In this document: in pieces, positions 25,582 through 33,644 of the stretch
Layout: every line of letters starts with the position of its first letter
How positions within the stretch are numbered: the first letter of the stretch is position 1
DNA from: Chitinophagaceae bacterium
GTDB taxonomy: Bacteria; Bacteroidota; Bacteroidia; Chitinophagales; Chitinophagaceae
NCBI GenBank assembly: GCA_947447005.1
Contig: CANFHO010000011.1
Location: forward strand, 1-42,036
Direction of reading: 5' to 3'
DNA length: 42,036 bases
Made by a program: the position numbers and the translations under genes
The notes under the pieces: generated by a model
Databases searched by the model: none
Seen by the model: the letters and a program-made list of their open reading frames with translations, nothing else
What the model was told of the DNA's origin: nothing

Positions 25582-26061
25582 TTACTTCTTTCCGATTGAT
25601 TCCCTGAATACTTTTCTTGCTTCGTCCAATTCACCTTCTGATTGAAAGGCTGATTTGGGTATAAGAAAGAACGTTTTGCTATCGAAATATAAATGGAAAA
25701 AACCAGGTGTTTCATAGTAGCTTTCAATTTCACGCCAGGCCCAGGTTTTTTGCACGCCTCCTGTTTCAATAAAAAAATGATGCTCTTCTATTCTTGCCTT
25801 GAATTCATCCCTGAATGTTCTGTTGCGCTTATAAATGGTTAAAGGAAGCCATATCCAAAACGCCACCATCATCGATATCCATAATACCGAACTCATCAAA
25901 AATGGCAATGGTGTGATCATTTTGTACCCAAACATGACGGCCGTAAGCAATGCAAAAACATTCACCAGAATGATCATCAATTTGATCTCCCTGCGGGAAA
26001 TGAAATGATACCTCAGGGCCTGTAATACTTTTCCTTTTTCATATTTGATCAACAATTCCAT
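25582..26061 (-). CDS. Small membrane protein with YcxB-like domain
   Basis: 159 residues. Two adjacent membrane segments ('LMIILVNVFALLTAVMFGY' at about 28-46 and 'FLMSSVLWISMMVAFWIWL' at about 54-72) are followed by a beta-rich cytoplasmic part: 'ARIEEHHFFIETGGVQKTWAW', 'HLYFDSKTFFLIPKSAF'. The last pattern is characteristic of YcxB-like proteins. Function is unknown. Confidence 0.75.
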   Translation of the reverse strand: MELLIKYEKGKVLQALRYHFISRREIKLMIILVNVFALLTAVMFGYKMITPLPFLMSSVLWISMMVAFWIWLPLTIYKRNRTFRDEFKARIEEHHFFIETGGVQKTWAWREIESYYETPGFFHLYFDSKTFFLIPKSAFQSEGELDEARKVFRESIGKK

Positions 26062-26126
26062 GGTGCAGTAATTTATGTTTGATTCGGAGATGCAAATTAC
26101 AGATTTAAACTTTCATGCCATGGGAA

Positions 26127-26155
26127 TAAAAAAGGCCGGTCTTTCAGACCGGCCT
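26127..26155 (-). terminator. Strong rho-independent terminator of nrdJ
   Basis: AGGCCGGTCT (26133-26142) and AGACCGGCCT (26146-26155) pair perfectly over a 3-base loop. On the minus strand six T follow. It begins 22 bases after the nrdJ stop. Confidence 0.92.
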
Positions 26156-26176
26156 GTATCATATGGCAATGCTTGT

Positions 26177-29100
26177 TTAGCTACAACCCATGCTGTTGCC
26201 ACAGTTCAGACACTTATAACAGGTGCCGCTGCGAACTGTGATATGCCCACATGTATTGCATGCTGGAGCGTCGCTTTGCATGCTCTTCATGTATTCCTGG
26301 GTGCTGTTCTCAGCCTTGACCGCTGCAGGCGCCTTTTGCTGCTTCGGTGCTGATGAGGCACTGGAAGATGGTGCCACAACCCTCACATCAGACAGTTCGG
26401 GCTTACTGCTGATCTCATACTTTGGGTTCTCATCCCATTCATCATTTCCGGTATTCATTACTTCAGGCTTGTCCTTGATATGAACCAAATCTGATCTGTC
26501 AAGATACTCATATGCCAAACAACGGAACACAAAGTCTACAATAGAAGTGGTTGTCTTGATATTTGGATGGTCCACCATGCCTGAAGGCTCAAACTTGGTA
26601 AATACAAACTTTTCTACGAACTCTTCCAACGGCACACCGTATTGAAGACCCACTGAAACTGATATAGCAAAACAGTTCATCAAACTGCGGAGGGTAGAAC
26701 CTTCCTTGGCAAGATCAATAAAGATCTCTCCCAATGTTCCATCTCCATATTCACCAGTGCGTAAGAACAAGGCCTGACCATTGATCTTCGCCTTCTGTGT
26801 ATATCCACGCCTTTTTGCAGGCAATGATTTTCTTTCAACGATGCGAGACAACTGACGCTTGAGTTTGGTGTCTGGTGCAGCCTGCATCCTCTTTTGCAAT
26901 TCTTCCAGAAGCTCTTCCACTGTGAGCTTGCTTACATCCAGGAATGCACTTTCAGCAGCTGCTAAAGTCGTTGCATCATCTTCTTCTGTTGCTTTGGTTT
27001 CACTCTTATTGCTGAGAGGCTGACTCAATTTAGAACCATCACGGTAAAGGGCACATGCTTTGAGAGCAAGCTCCCAGCTGAGTTGATAACAATCTCCAAT
27101 TTCATCAATGGTAGCTTCATTTGGAAGATTGATGGTCTTGGAAATGGCTCCGCTGATGAATGGTTGCGCAGCAGCCATCATACGGATATGCCCGTGTGCA
27201 TGTATATATCGCTCTCCCTTTTTACCACACTTGTTGGCACAATCAAAAACAGGCAAGTGCTCTGGCTTGAGATTTGGTGCACCCTCAATGGTCATGGTTC
27301 CACACACATAATCATTTGCTGCATCAATCTCTGCATTGGTATAACCCAACGCATGTAGCATGTTCCAATCAAAATTGAAATACTGCTCAGGCTTGAATCC
27401 AAGACGCTGCAAACATTCTTCACCCAATGTATATACGTTGAATACGAATCCAACTTCAAATGCTGAAAGTACCGCATCATCCAATTTCTTGATCTCTTCT
27501 GCGATAAATCCTTTTGCACTCAACGATTGATGATTGATGAAAGGAGCACCTGAGAAGCTTGCAGAACCTACTGCATATTTAATGATGGCTTCTGTTTCTG
27601 CCTCACTATACTTGAGATTTTTGAGTGCTTGTGGTACAGACTGATTGATGATTTTGAAATAACCTCCACCAGAAAGTTTTTTGAACTTCACCAATGCAAA
27701 ATCTGGCTCTACACCTGTTGTATCACAATCCATCACCAACCCAATGGTTCCGGTTGGAGCAATGACCGTTGTTTGGGCATTTCTATAACCATGCTTTTCA
27801 CCAAACGCTACTGCATCATCCCATGCCTTGCATGCTGCTTTGAGCAAGTAATCAGGACAACCTTTTGCTTTGATACCTTGTGGCTTGATGCTCAAACCTA
27901 CGTATGCATCTTCAGCATCGTATGCTGCAGCACGGTGATTTCTCATTACCCTCAACATGTCTTCACTGTTTTCTGAGTAACGTGGGAAGGGTCCGTGAAT
28001 TTTTGCAATTTCTGCAGATGTCTTGTATGAAATACCAGTCATGATGGCGGTGATGGCACCTGCAATACCCCTGGCTTCTTCACTGTCGTAAGGAATTCCA
28101 CTTACCATCAGCATGCTACCAAGGTTGGCATAACCCAATCCCAATGTTCTGTAATCATAGCTGAGCTGAGCTACTTCCTTACTTGGGAATTGTGCCATCA
28201 ATACAGATACCTCCAATACCGTTGTCCAAAGCCTCACTGTATATTCAAAACCTGCTACATCAAATGTATTGTTGTCTTCATTGAAGAACTTACGAAGGTT
28301 TGCTGACGCAAGATTACATGCGGTATTATCCAGGAACATGTACTCACTACATGGATTGGAAGCACGGATTGGACCGCCCTTCGGACATGTATGCCATTCG
28401 TTGATCGTGGTATCATATTGTGTTCCAGGATCTGCACAACGCCATGCTGCATAAGCAATCTTATCCCACAATGCTTTAGAACTTATTTTCTTCATTACCC
28501 TGCCGTCCATGCGACCAGTCAATTCCCAATCTTCTCCCTTTGCTAGTTTTTCAAAAAATGAATTCGGAATCCTTACTGAATTGTTTGAATTCTGTCCGCT
28601 CACTGTCTTATACGCCTCTCCCTCATAATCGCTCGCATAACCTGCAGCAATGAGTGCTGCCACTTTTTTCTCCTCTTCAACTTTCCAATCAATGAATGTT
28701 TCGATTTCAGGATGATCCAAATCTAAACAAACCATTTTGGCAGCACGACGGGTAGTACCGCCACTTTTGATAGCGCCAGCAGCACGATCACCTATTTTAA
28801 GGAAACTCATCAAACCAGATGAAGTACCACCACCACTGAGCTTTTCTCCTTCACCACGAAGGTTTGAAAAGTTTGTACCCACACCAGAACCATATTTAAA
28901 GATCCTTGCTTCACGTACCCAAAGATCCATGATACCACCTTCATTTACCAAATCATCATCCACACTGAGGATGAAACAGGCATGTGGTTGTGGACGCTCA
29001 TATGCGGAAGTTGATTTTTTTAATTGACCATCAGTTTGATCTACATAGTAGTGACCCTGTGGCTTGCCCTTGATACCATAACTTTCATGCAAACCTGTGT

Positions 29101-29530
29101 TGAACCACTGTGGTGAATTCGGAACACATGCCTGATTTAAAATGCAGTAAACCAATTCTTCATAGAAAACAGTTGCATCTTCTGTTGATGCAAAATAACC
29201 ATAACGTTCACCCCAAACCCTCCAGCAATTGGCCATACGATGTGCCACCTGCTTTGCAGAAGTTTCCCTTCCCAATGACCCATCAGTTTGTGGAACACCC
29301 GCCTTGCGGAAATATTTTTGTGCAAGAATATCTGTTGCAATCTGGCTCCACTGCTTCGGCACTTCCACATTGTTCATTTCAAATACAACTTCTCCACTTG
29401 GATTGCGAATCACTGATGTACGATAGTCGTATTCAAACATGTCATATACATTCACTTTATTGCTGGTAAAGTGCCTGTCAAATTTCAAGCCTTGGGAAGC
29501 GCTTGATGCTTTTGGATTTTGGTTGGCCAT
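26177..29530 (-). CDS. nrdJ: Adenosylcobalamin-dependent (class II) ribonucleotide reductase
   Basis: 1117 residues, normal for the large class II enzyme. It makes deoxyribonucleotides with a B12-generated radical and so needs no oxygen. Active-site residues N392, C394 and E396 are in SNPCSEYMF, with redox partner C185 in PHACFILSV. 'APTGTIGLVMDCDTTGVEPD' marks the barrel core. A vitamin-B12-reductase-specific region lies near 930-1040, and the last 28 residues form a cysteine-rich zinc ribbon (CNTCG, CYKCLNCG, MGCS), thought to help re-reduce the enzyme. No class I genes are in the window. I see no cobalamin riboswitch upstream; control may be through the palindrome at 29621. Confidence 0.96.
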   Translation of the reverse strand: MANQNPKASSASQGLKFDRHFTSNKVNVYDMFEYDYRTSVIRNPSGEVVFEMNNVEVPKQWSQIATDILAQKYFRKAGVPQTDGSLGRETSAKQVAHRMANCWRVWGERYGYFASTEDATVFYEELVYCILNQACVPNSPQWFNTGLHESYGIKGKPQGHYYVDQTDGQLKKSTSAYERPQPHACFILSVDDDLVNEGGIMDLWVREARIFKYGSGVGTNFSNLRGEGEKLSGGGTSSGLMSFLKIGDRAAGAIKSGGTTRRAAKMVCLDLDHPEIETFIDWKVEEEKKVAALIAAGYASDYEGEAYKTVSGQNSNNSVRIPNSFFEKLAKGEDWELTGRMDGRVMKKISSKALWDKIAYAAWRCADPGTQYDTTINEWHTCPKGGPIRASNPCSEYMFLDNTACNLASANLRKFFNEDNNTFDVAGFEYTVRLWTTVLEVSVLMAQFPSKEVAQLSYDYRTLGLGYANLGSMLMVSGIPYDSEEARGIAGAITAIMTGISYKTSAEIAKIHGPFPRYSENSEDMLRVMRNHRAAAYDAEDAYVGLSIKPQGIKAKGCPDYLLKAACKAWDDAVAFGEKHGYRNAQTTVIAPTGTIGLVMDCDTTGVEPDFALVKFKKLSGGGYFKIINQSVPQALKNLKYSEAETEAIIKYAVGSASFSGAPFINHQSLSAKGFIAEEIKKLDDAVLSAFEVGFVFNVYTLGEECLQRLGFKPEQYFNFDWNMLHALGYTNAEIDAANDYVCGTMTIEGAPNLKPEHLPVFDCANKCGKKGERYIHAHGHIRMMAAAQPFISGAISKTINLPNEATIDEIGDCYQLSWELALKACALYRDGSKLSQPLSNKSETKATEEDDATTLAAAESAFLDVSKLTVEELLEELQKRMQAAPDTKLKRQLSRIVERKSLPAKRRGYTQKAKINGQALFLRTGEYGDGTLGEIFIDLAKEGSTLRSLMNCFAISVSVGLQYGVPLEEFVEKFVFTKFEPSGMVDHPNIKTTTSIVDFVFRCLAYEYLDRSDLVHIKDKPEVMNTGNDEWDENPKYEISSKPELSDVRVVAPSSSASSAPKQQKAPAAVKAENSTQEYMKSMQSDAPACNTCGHITVRSGTCYKCLNCGNSMGCS

Positions 29531-29581
29531 ATATAGCTAAGGTTAAGATGGTGAAATTGTTCCGCCCTATTGAGCAGAGTA

Positions 29582-29611
29582 CGAAAATATCTTTCCTATG
29601 TGTCTTGACAA
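29582..29611 (-). promoter_or_regulatory. nrdJ promoter
   Basis: On the minus strand TTG (29609-29611), 19 bases, then TATTTTCG (29582-29589), one mismatch from TAnnTTTG. The -7 box is 51 bases before the nrdJ ATG. The rest of the gap up to 29829 holds the palindrome at 29621 and otherwise AT-rich sequence without a recognised feature. Confidence 0.6.
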
Positions 29612-29620
29612 GTGTTTAAA

Positions 29621-29639
29621 TATCAACAGGGTGTTGATA
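29621..29639. promoter_or_regulatory. Palindrome TATCAACA-GGG-TGTTGATA upstream of nrdJ
   Basis: Two exact 8-bp arms around GGG lie 9 bases upstream of the nrdJ -33 box, a usual place for a regulator. The right arm with the next base reads TTATCAACA on the minus strand, one mismatch from a DnaA box. A loose direct repeat of TTGAYAAGTG-N2-TAAA (29605 and 29635) overlaps it. Confidence 0.5.
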
Positions 29640-29829
29640 AGTGCCTAAACCCTCGTTCCGGATTGAATTACATGCTTTTTGCACCTTTATGAATAAAAAT
29701 TTTTGGCGGTTTTCATTAAAATCAATAATGAGAGGAAAGAAAACAGTCAATTGCAATAAATCCTGCTTTTTAGTGCCTTTATTTGGGAATATTCCGCGAA
29801 ATTTGTAACTCATTACTCTTTTACAGCTA

Positions 29830-30558
29830 ATGCGTTTTATTCAAACCCTTTTCATTGTTTTTCTTTTGTCCGGTTGCTTAAATGCTTCAGCTCAAATATA
29901 TAAATTCAGCGGCTGGATGCAAGCCAGCAATACGTTTACACTATCAGACAAATGGCAATTCTTGGTTGAAAATCAATTCAGAAGCAGTAACCATATAAAA
30001 AATCTGGAAGGATACGAGCTTCGTGCAGGTTTTTCCTACAACTACAACCCTAAATTTGTTTTTACCGGAGCTTACTCACTTACAGACAACTGGAGAGCAG
30101 TGCATAATGTATATGATCATATTGCTGAACATAGGTTATGGGGACAAGTTCTCATGAACACAAATACAAAGGACTTCAGAATAAAACAAAGAATAAGGTT
30201 GGAAGAAAGAATGCTTCCCATCATTGGAATTAAAAACAATGCATTCGAAAGAGAAGGAAATGTGATGAGTACCCGTATTAGATATTTCTCGAAATATATC
30301 AGGCCTATTATTTCAAAACAAAAAGAGAAATCTCCACTCTATGCCATTTTTCAAAATGAATTCTTCTTCAACCTGGCAGGTCATCGCTATGTAAACAAAA
30401 AAATAGTAGACCAATTGAGGCTATTTGGGGGATTGGGATATCGTTTCAATAAACACGTAGCCTTGGAATCCCTTTATCTAAATCAGTATATTTTAGGGAT
30501 AGGTCATTCTTTCACTGATGTCAATGCAATCATGATGAACGTCAATATGCTTCTGTAA
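29830..30558 (+). CDS. DUF2490 family outer-membrane beta-barrel protein
   Basis: 242 residues. Signal peptide of about 22 residues (FIVFLLSGCLNASAQ). The mature part is a run of amphipathic strands: 'FSGWMQASNTFTLSDKWQFLVENQFR', 'YELRAGFSYNYNPKFVFTGAYSLTDNW', 'FRIKQRIRLEERM' and 'LESLYLNQYILGIGHSFTDVN' (parts). The 'KQRIRLEERM' and 'AEHRLWGQ' stretches fit DUF2490 proteins. A Cys at 16 lies inside the signal but the following residues favour signal peptidase I. Function is unknown. It is divergent from nrdJ. Confidence 0.78.
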   Translation: MRFIQTLFIVFLLSGCLNASAQIYKFSGWMQASNTFTLSDKWQFLVENQFRSSNHIKNLEGYELRAGFSYNYNPKFVFTGAYSLTDNWRAVHNVYDHIAEHRLWGQVLMNTNTKDFRIKQRIRLEERMLPIIGIKNNAFEREGNVMSTRIRYFSKYIRPIISKQKEKSPLYAIFQNEFFFNLAGHRYVNKKIVDQLRLFGGLGYRFNKHVALESLYLNQYILGIGHSFTDVNAIMMNVNMLL

Positions 30559-30632
30559 ATTAAGGCATGTCATAAAGAAATATTATTGGGTGCAAAGGAT
30601 TTTTCGCACATTTGTAAACCAAAACAGAATGG

Positions 30633-31397
30633 ATGCAAATGAACACCTATCAGCACATACTTCATGCCAAAGCCAAGGGCAAAAAGCTATTTGCAGTTCT
30701 GTTGGACCCCGACAAAACACCAGTCAATAAAGCCGAATCTCTCATTTCCTCATGCGTGGATGCAAAAGTGGACCTGATATTTGTTGGAGGAAGCCTGGTT
30801 GTTTCAACACACCTGGAGGAACTTGTACAAAACATCAAAAAGGAAACTGATATTCCAGTGGTTCTGTTCCCTGGAAGCCCAAATCAGATTACCCCATTTG
30901 CTGACGCCTTACTATATCTGTCACTTATTTCAGGCAGAAACCCTGAACTTCTCATAGGCCAACATGTCATCTCAGCTCCTTCTGTGAAAAAAAGTGGTTT
31001 GGAAATCATGTCTACAGGTTACATGCTCATAGACGGCGGAGCTCCCACCACAGTATCTTACATCAGCAATGCCAACCCAATTCCAAACGATAAAAATGAG
31101 ATTGCAGTATGCACCGCACTCGCAGGAGAAATGTTGGGCATGAAATTGATTTACATGGATGCCGGTAGTGGTGCGAAATTGCCTATCACCGAGTCCATGA
31201 TTTCGGCTGTTTCTTCCCATATTGACATTCCACTGATCGTTGGCGGTGGTATCAAAAATCCTGAAAAAGCATACCTGAATTGTCAGGCTGGTGCCAATAT
31301 GGTGGTTGTAGGAAATGCCATCGAAAAAGACCAAAACCTCATCACAGAAATCGGAGCAGCCATCCATGCATCTCATGTTCCCAACATGCACGCCTAA
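30633..31397 (+). CDS. Geranylgeranylglyceryl/heptaprenylglyceryl phosphate synthase family protein
   Basis: 254 residues from 30633 (Met3 at 30639 is also possible). It is a TIM barrel of the PcrB/GGGPS family, which joins glycerol-1-phosphate to a long prenyl diphosphate through an ether bond. Motifs are LLDPDK (23-28), FVGGSL (50-55), FPGSPNQI (79-86), 'SGRNPELLIGQH' (100-111), 'YMDAGSGA' and 'IVGGGI' with 'GNAIEKD' near the C-terminus. The length and LIGQH form match the group found in archaea and Bacteroidota rather than the shorter Bacillus PcrB. What the cell does with the ether lipid is not known. No gene for a glycerol-1-phosphate supply is nearby. Confidence 0.9.
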   Translation: MQMNTYQHILHAKAKGKKLFAVLLDPDKTPVNKAESLISSCVDAKVDLIFVGGSLVVSTHLEELVQNIKKETDIPVVLFPGSPNQITPFADALLYLSLISGRNPELLIGQHVISAPSVKKSGLEIMSTGYMLIDGGAPTTVSYISNANPIPNDKNEIAVCTALAGEMLGMKLIYMDAGSGAKLPITESMISAVSSHIDIPLIVGGGIKNPEKAYLNCQAGANMVVVGNAIEKDQNLITEIGAAIHASHVPNMHA

Positions 31398-31411
31398 CGG
31401 CTCTGGTGCAG

Positions 31412-31462
31412 TTTTTTCGCCTAAAATCGAAAAAAATATGTTTATTTGCATCGAATAAACAT
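31412..31462. promoter_or_regulatory. Two adjacent inverted repeats upstream of the arginine operon
   Basis: First, TTTTTTCG (31412-31419) pairs with CGAAAAAA (31428-31435). Second, ATGTTTATT (31438-31446) pairs with AATAAACAT (31454-31462) around 7 bases. The second has the size and AT-rich arms of an ArgR-type operator. TATGTTTA (31437-31444), one mismatch from TAnnTTTG, overlaps it, so binding could block a promoter there. Confidence 0.45.
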
Positions 31463-31489
31463 TTCATTACAGACACAGATTAAAGTAAA

Positions 31490-31618
31490 ATGAAAAAAAA
31501 CCTGACCTCATCATCAATAGCAGAAGTGGCTCAAGCCATTTCCACGCGTTGGGTTTTTGCTGTACCATCCGGAACAGTTTTTTTCCGCCGACCGATTCCA
31601 TTTTTGGTGAGACGTTGA
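31490..31618 (+). CDS. Possible 42-residue arginine leader peptide
   Basis: An ATG at 31490 in an A-rich context opens 42 codons ending in TGA at 31616-31618. The predicted peptide begins MKKNLTSSSIAEVAQAISTR and ends with phenylalanines, RRP and finally VRR before the stop. Five Arg codons are present (CGT, CGC, CGA, AGA, CGT), two of them the last codons. It precedes a terminator-like hairpin and the arginine operon, which suits ribosome-controlled attenuation. It may also be a chance frame; five Arg in 42 is only moderately enriched. The 318-base gap 31398-31715 has no other gene. Confidence 0.35.
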   Translation: MKKNLTSSSIAEVAQAISTRWVFAVPSGTVFFRRPIPFLVRR

Positions 31619-31667
31619 TATTTACCCCCAGCAAACCACCGACTTTTGTCGACTGACCGTATGGCCC

Positions 31668-31703
31668 AAAGTGGCTTCAGACGGCCCTTTTCAATTTTTT
31701 TTT
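31668..31703 (+). terminator. Terminator-like hairpin directly before the arginine operon (attenuator candidate)
   Basis: AAAG-T-GGC (31668-31675) pairs with GCC-CTTT (31684-31690) with one bulged T and an 8-base loop; TCAA and nine T (31695-31703) follow. An alternative pairing joins GGCC at 31663-31666 to GGCC at 31683-31686. The T run ends 12 bases before the first gene's ATG. A further small hairpin CGAC-TTTT-GTCG is at 31640-31651. Confidence 0.5.
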
Positions 31704-31715
31704 AATCGGAACGAA

Positions 31716-32378
31716 ATGGAAGAAAAAAAACAAGAATTTAATATATACGTAGCCAACGAAGCTGATTTTCGCTTTGCCGAAGAGATCTGTCTTGAAATGG
31801 AAGAATCAGCCAAAGCCAGGGGCACAGGTATTGCTAAAAGAAGTCCTGAATATGTGCGAATGAAAATGAGTGAAGGAAAAGCAGTCATTGCGGTAACCAA
31901 ACAGGGCGAATGGGCTGGCTTCTGTTACATTGAAACATGGAGCCATGGCGAATATGTTGCCAACTCAGGTTTGATCGTTCGCCCCACCATCCGAAAAAGC
32001 GGATTGGCACGCATGATCAAAAAGAAAATCTTTGAACTGAGTAAAAAGAAATATCCAAATGCCAAAATATTTGGATTGACTACCGGATTGGCTGTGATGA
32101 AAATCAACTCTGAATTGGGATATGAACCGGTAACCTATTCTGAACTAACACAAGACGAGGCTTTCTGGGCCGGATGCAGAAGCTGCATCAATTATGAAAT
32201 CCTCATGAGCAAGGAAAGAAAAAATTGCATGTGTACTGCCATGCTTTATGACCCAAAAGATCATTACGAGCCAGCAGAAACAAAACAATATTTTGATGAA
32301 AATTCAAAAAGCTTTGAGCGTCTTTTCCGATTCAAAGAATGGAAACTGCTCAAAGCCTTCATGAAAAAAGAGAAATAA
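31716..32378 (+). CDS. GNAT acyltransferase, first gene of arginine operon (glutamate N-acyltransferase role)
   Basis: 220 residues from the ATG at 31716; an earlier in-frame ATG (31671) lies inside the hairpin and gives residues unlike the rest. A GNAT domain covers about 8-165: 'GFCYIETWSHGEYVANSGLIVRPTIRKSGLARMI' (67-100, partial motif A: RPTIRKSGLA) and 'MKINSELGYEPV' (128-139). Leading an operon with the other arginine genes, and with no argJ or other argA seen here, it most likely acylates glutamate with acetyl- or succinyl-CoA. Four cysteines, C154, C157, C171 and C173 (CX2C-X13-CXC), form a possible metal site, followed by a helical tail. Confidence 0.82.
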   Translation: MEEKKQEFNIYVANEADFRFAEEICLEMEESAKARGTGIAKRSPEYVRMKMSEGKAVIAVTKQGEWAGFCYIETWSHGEYVANSGLIVRPTIRKSGLARMIKKKIFELSKKKYPNAKIFGLTTGLAVMKINSELGYEPVTYSELTQDEAFWAGCRSCINYEILMSKERKNCMCTAMLYDPKDHYEPAETKQYFDENSKSFERLFRFKEWKLLKAFMKKEK

Positions 32379-32430
32379 AAGCGAAACATTCATATTCAAC
32401 ATCATCATAACACCTAAAGATTAATATACG

Positions 32431-33633
32431 ATGTCAAAGAAAATAGTTCTCGGATTCAGCGGTGGATTGGATACTACCTTTTGTGTAAAATACCTGTCGG
32501 AAGACAACGGGTATGAAGTGCATAGCATCATCGTAAACACAGGTGGATTCAGCGATGAGGAACTTCAGAAGATCGAACAACACGCTAAAAACCTGGGTGT
32601 AAAATCGCATACTACAGTTAATGCAGTTAAAACATACTACGACCGCATCATCCGTTACCTCGTGTACGGAAACGTATTGAAAAACAATACCTACCCATTG
32701 AGCGTAAGCGCAGAACGTTTGAGCCAGGCGATTCATATTGCAGAGCATGTGCAAAAACTCGGTGCAGATGCCGTAGCCCATGGAAGCACTGGTGCAGGCA
32801 ATGACCAGGTGAGGTTTGACATGGTATTCCATATCATGATCCCAGGTGTGGAAATCATCACCCCGATCCGTGACCTGAAATTGAGCCGCGAAGCCGAAAT
32901 CAAATACCTCCAGGAAAAAGGGGTTGACATGAATGCTGAAAAGGCCATGTACTCCATCAACAAAGGGCTCTGGGGCACCAGCGTGGGCGGAAAGGAAACA
33001 TTGTCGTCTAAAGGCATGTTGCCAGAATCTGCATGGCCTACCCAAATGACAAAATCTGCTGCAGAAGAAGTTGAATTGAACTTTGTAAAAGGTGAACTCG
33101 TTGGAGTGAACGACAAACAATTTTCACACCCTTCAGAAGCTATACAATATTTACAAACCCTTGCCGGACCTTTCGGAATTGGAAGAGATATCCATGTGGG
33201 CGACACCATCATCGGGATTAAAGGTCGCGTTGGCTTTGAAGCAGCAGCACCTATGGTGATCCTCAAAGCACACCATGCATTGGAAAAACATGTATTGACC
33301 AAATGGCAACTGCAATGGAAAGACACCCTCTCCCAATTCTACGGAAACTGGTTGCATGAAGGACAAATCCTGGATCCGGTGATGCGCGACATAGAAGCTT
33401 ATTTGGAACACTCCCAACAAAATGTAACCGGTAAAGTATTCGTAAGCCTCTTGCCATATCGATTCCAGATCATTGGCATCGAATCCAACTTCGATCTGAT
33501 GAACAGCAAATTCGGTAAATACGGAGAAATGAATTCAGGTTTCACCGGTGAAGATGTTCGTGGATTCAGCAAGATCTTCGGAAACCAAACCATCATCTGG
33601 AACGCAGTACAACAAGAGAACAACAAAGATTAA
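32431..33633 (+). CDS. argG: Argininosuccinate synthase
   Basis: 400 residues. The ATP-pyrophosphatase loop is FSGGLDTT (9-16), and 'AHGSTGAGNDQVRFD' at about 115-129 is the family signature. It joins citrulline and aspartate at the cost of ATP to AMP. The 52-base gap before it is the largest inside the operon. The order within the operon puts the late enzyme ArgG before the early ones. Confidence 0.96.
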   Translation: MSKKIVLGFSGGLDTTFCVKYLSEDNGYEVHSIIVNTGGFSDEELQKIEQHAKNLGVKSHTTVNAVKTYYDRIIRYLVYGNVLKNNTYPLSVSAERLSQAIHIAEHVQKLGADAVAHGSTGAGNDQVRFDMVFHIMIPGVEIITPIRDLKLSREAEIKYLQEKGVDMNAEKAMYSINKGLWGTSVGGKETLSSKGMLPESAWPTQMTKSAAEEVELNFVKGELVGVNDKQFSHPSEAIQYLQTLAGPFGIGRDIHVGDTIIGIKGRVGFEAAAPMVILKAHHALEKHVLTKWQLQWKDTLSQFYGNWLHEGQILDPVMRDIEAYLEHSQQNVTGKVFVSLLPYRFQIIGIESNFDLMNSKFGKYGEMNSGFTGEDVRGFSKIFGNQTIIWNAVQQENNKD

Positions 33634-33644
33634 AACAAATTCTT

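Noticed and set aside
29605-29645. Replication origin from the DnaA-box-like word near nrdJ
   Set aside because: Only one or two imperfect boxes, no dnaA or AT-rich unwinding array nearby.
29531-29829. Cobalamin riboswitch upstream of nrdJ
   Set aside because: No B12-box-like sequence or large folded leader is visible; the promoter lies about 50 bases from the ATG.
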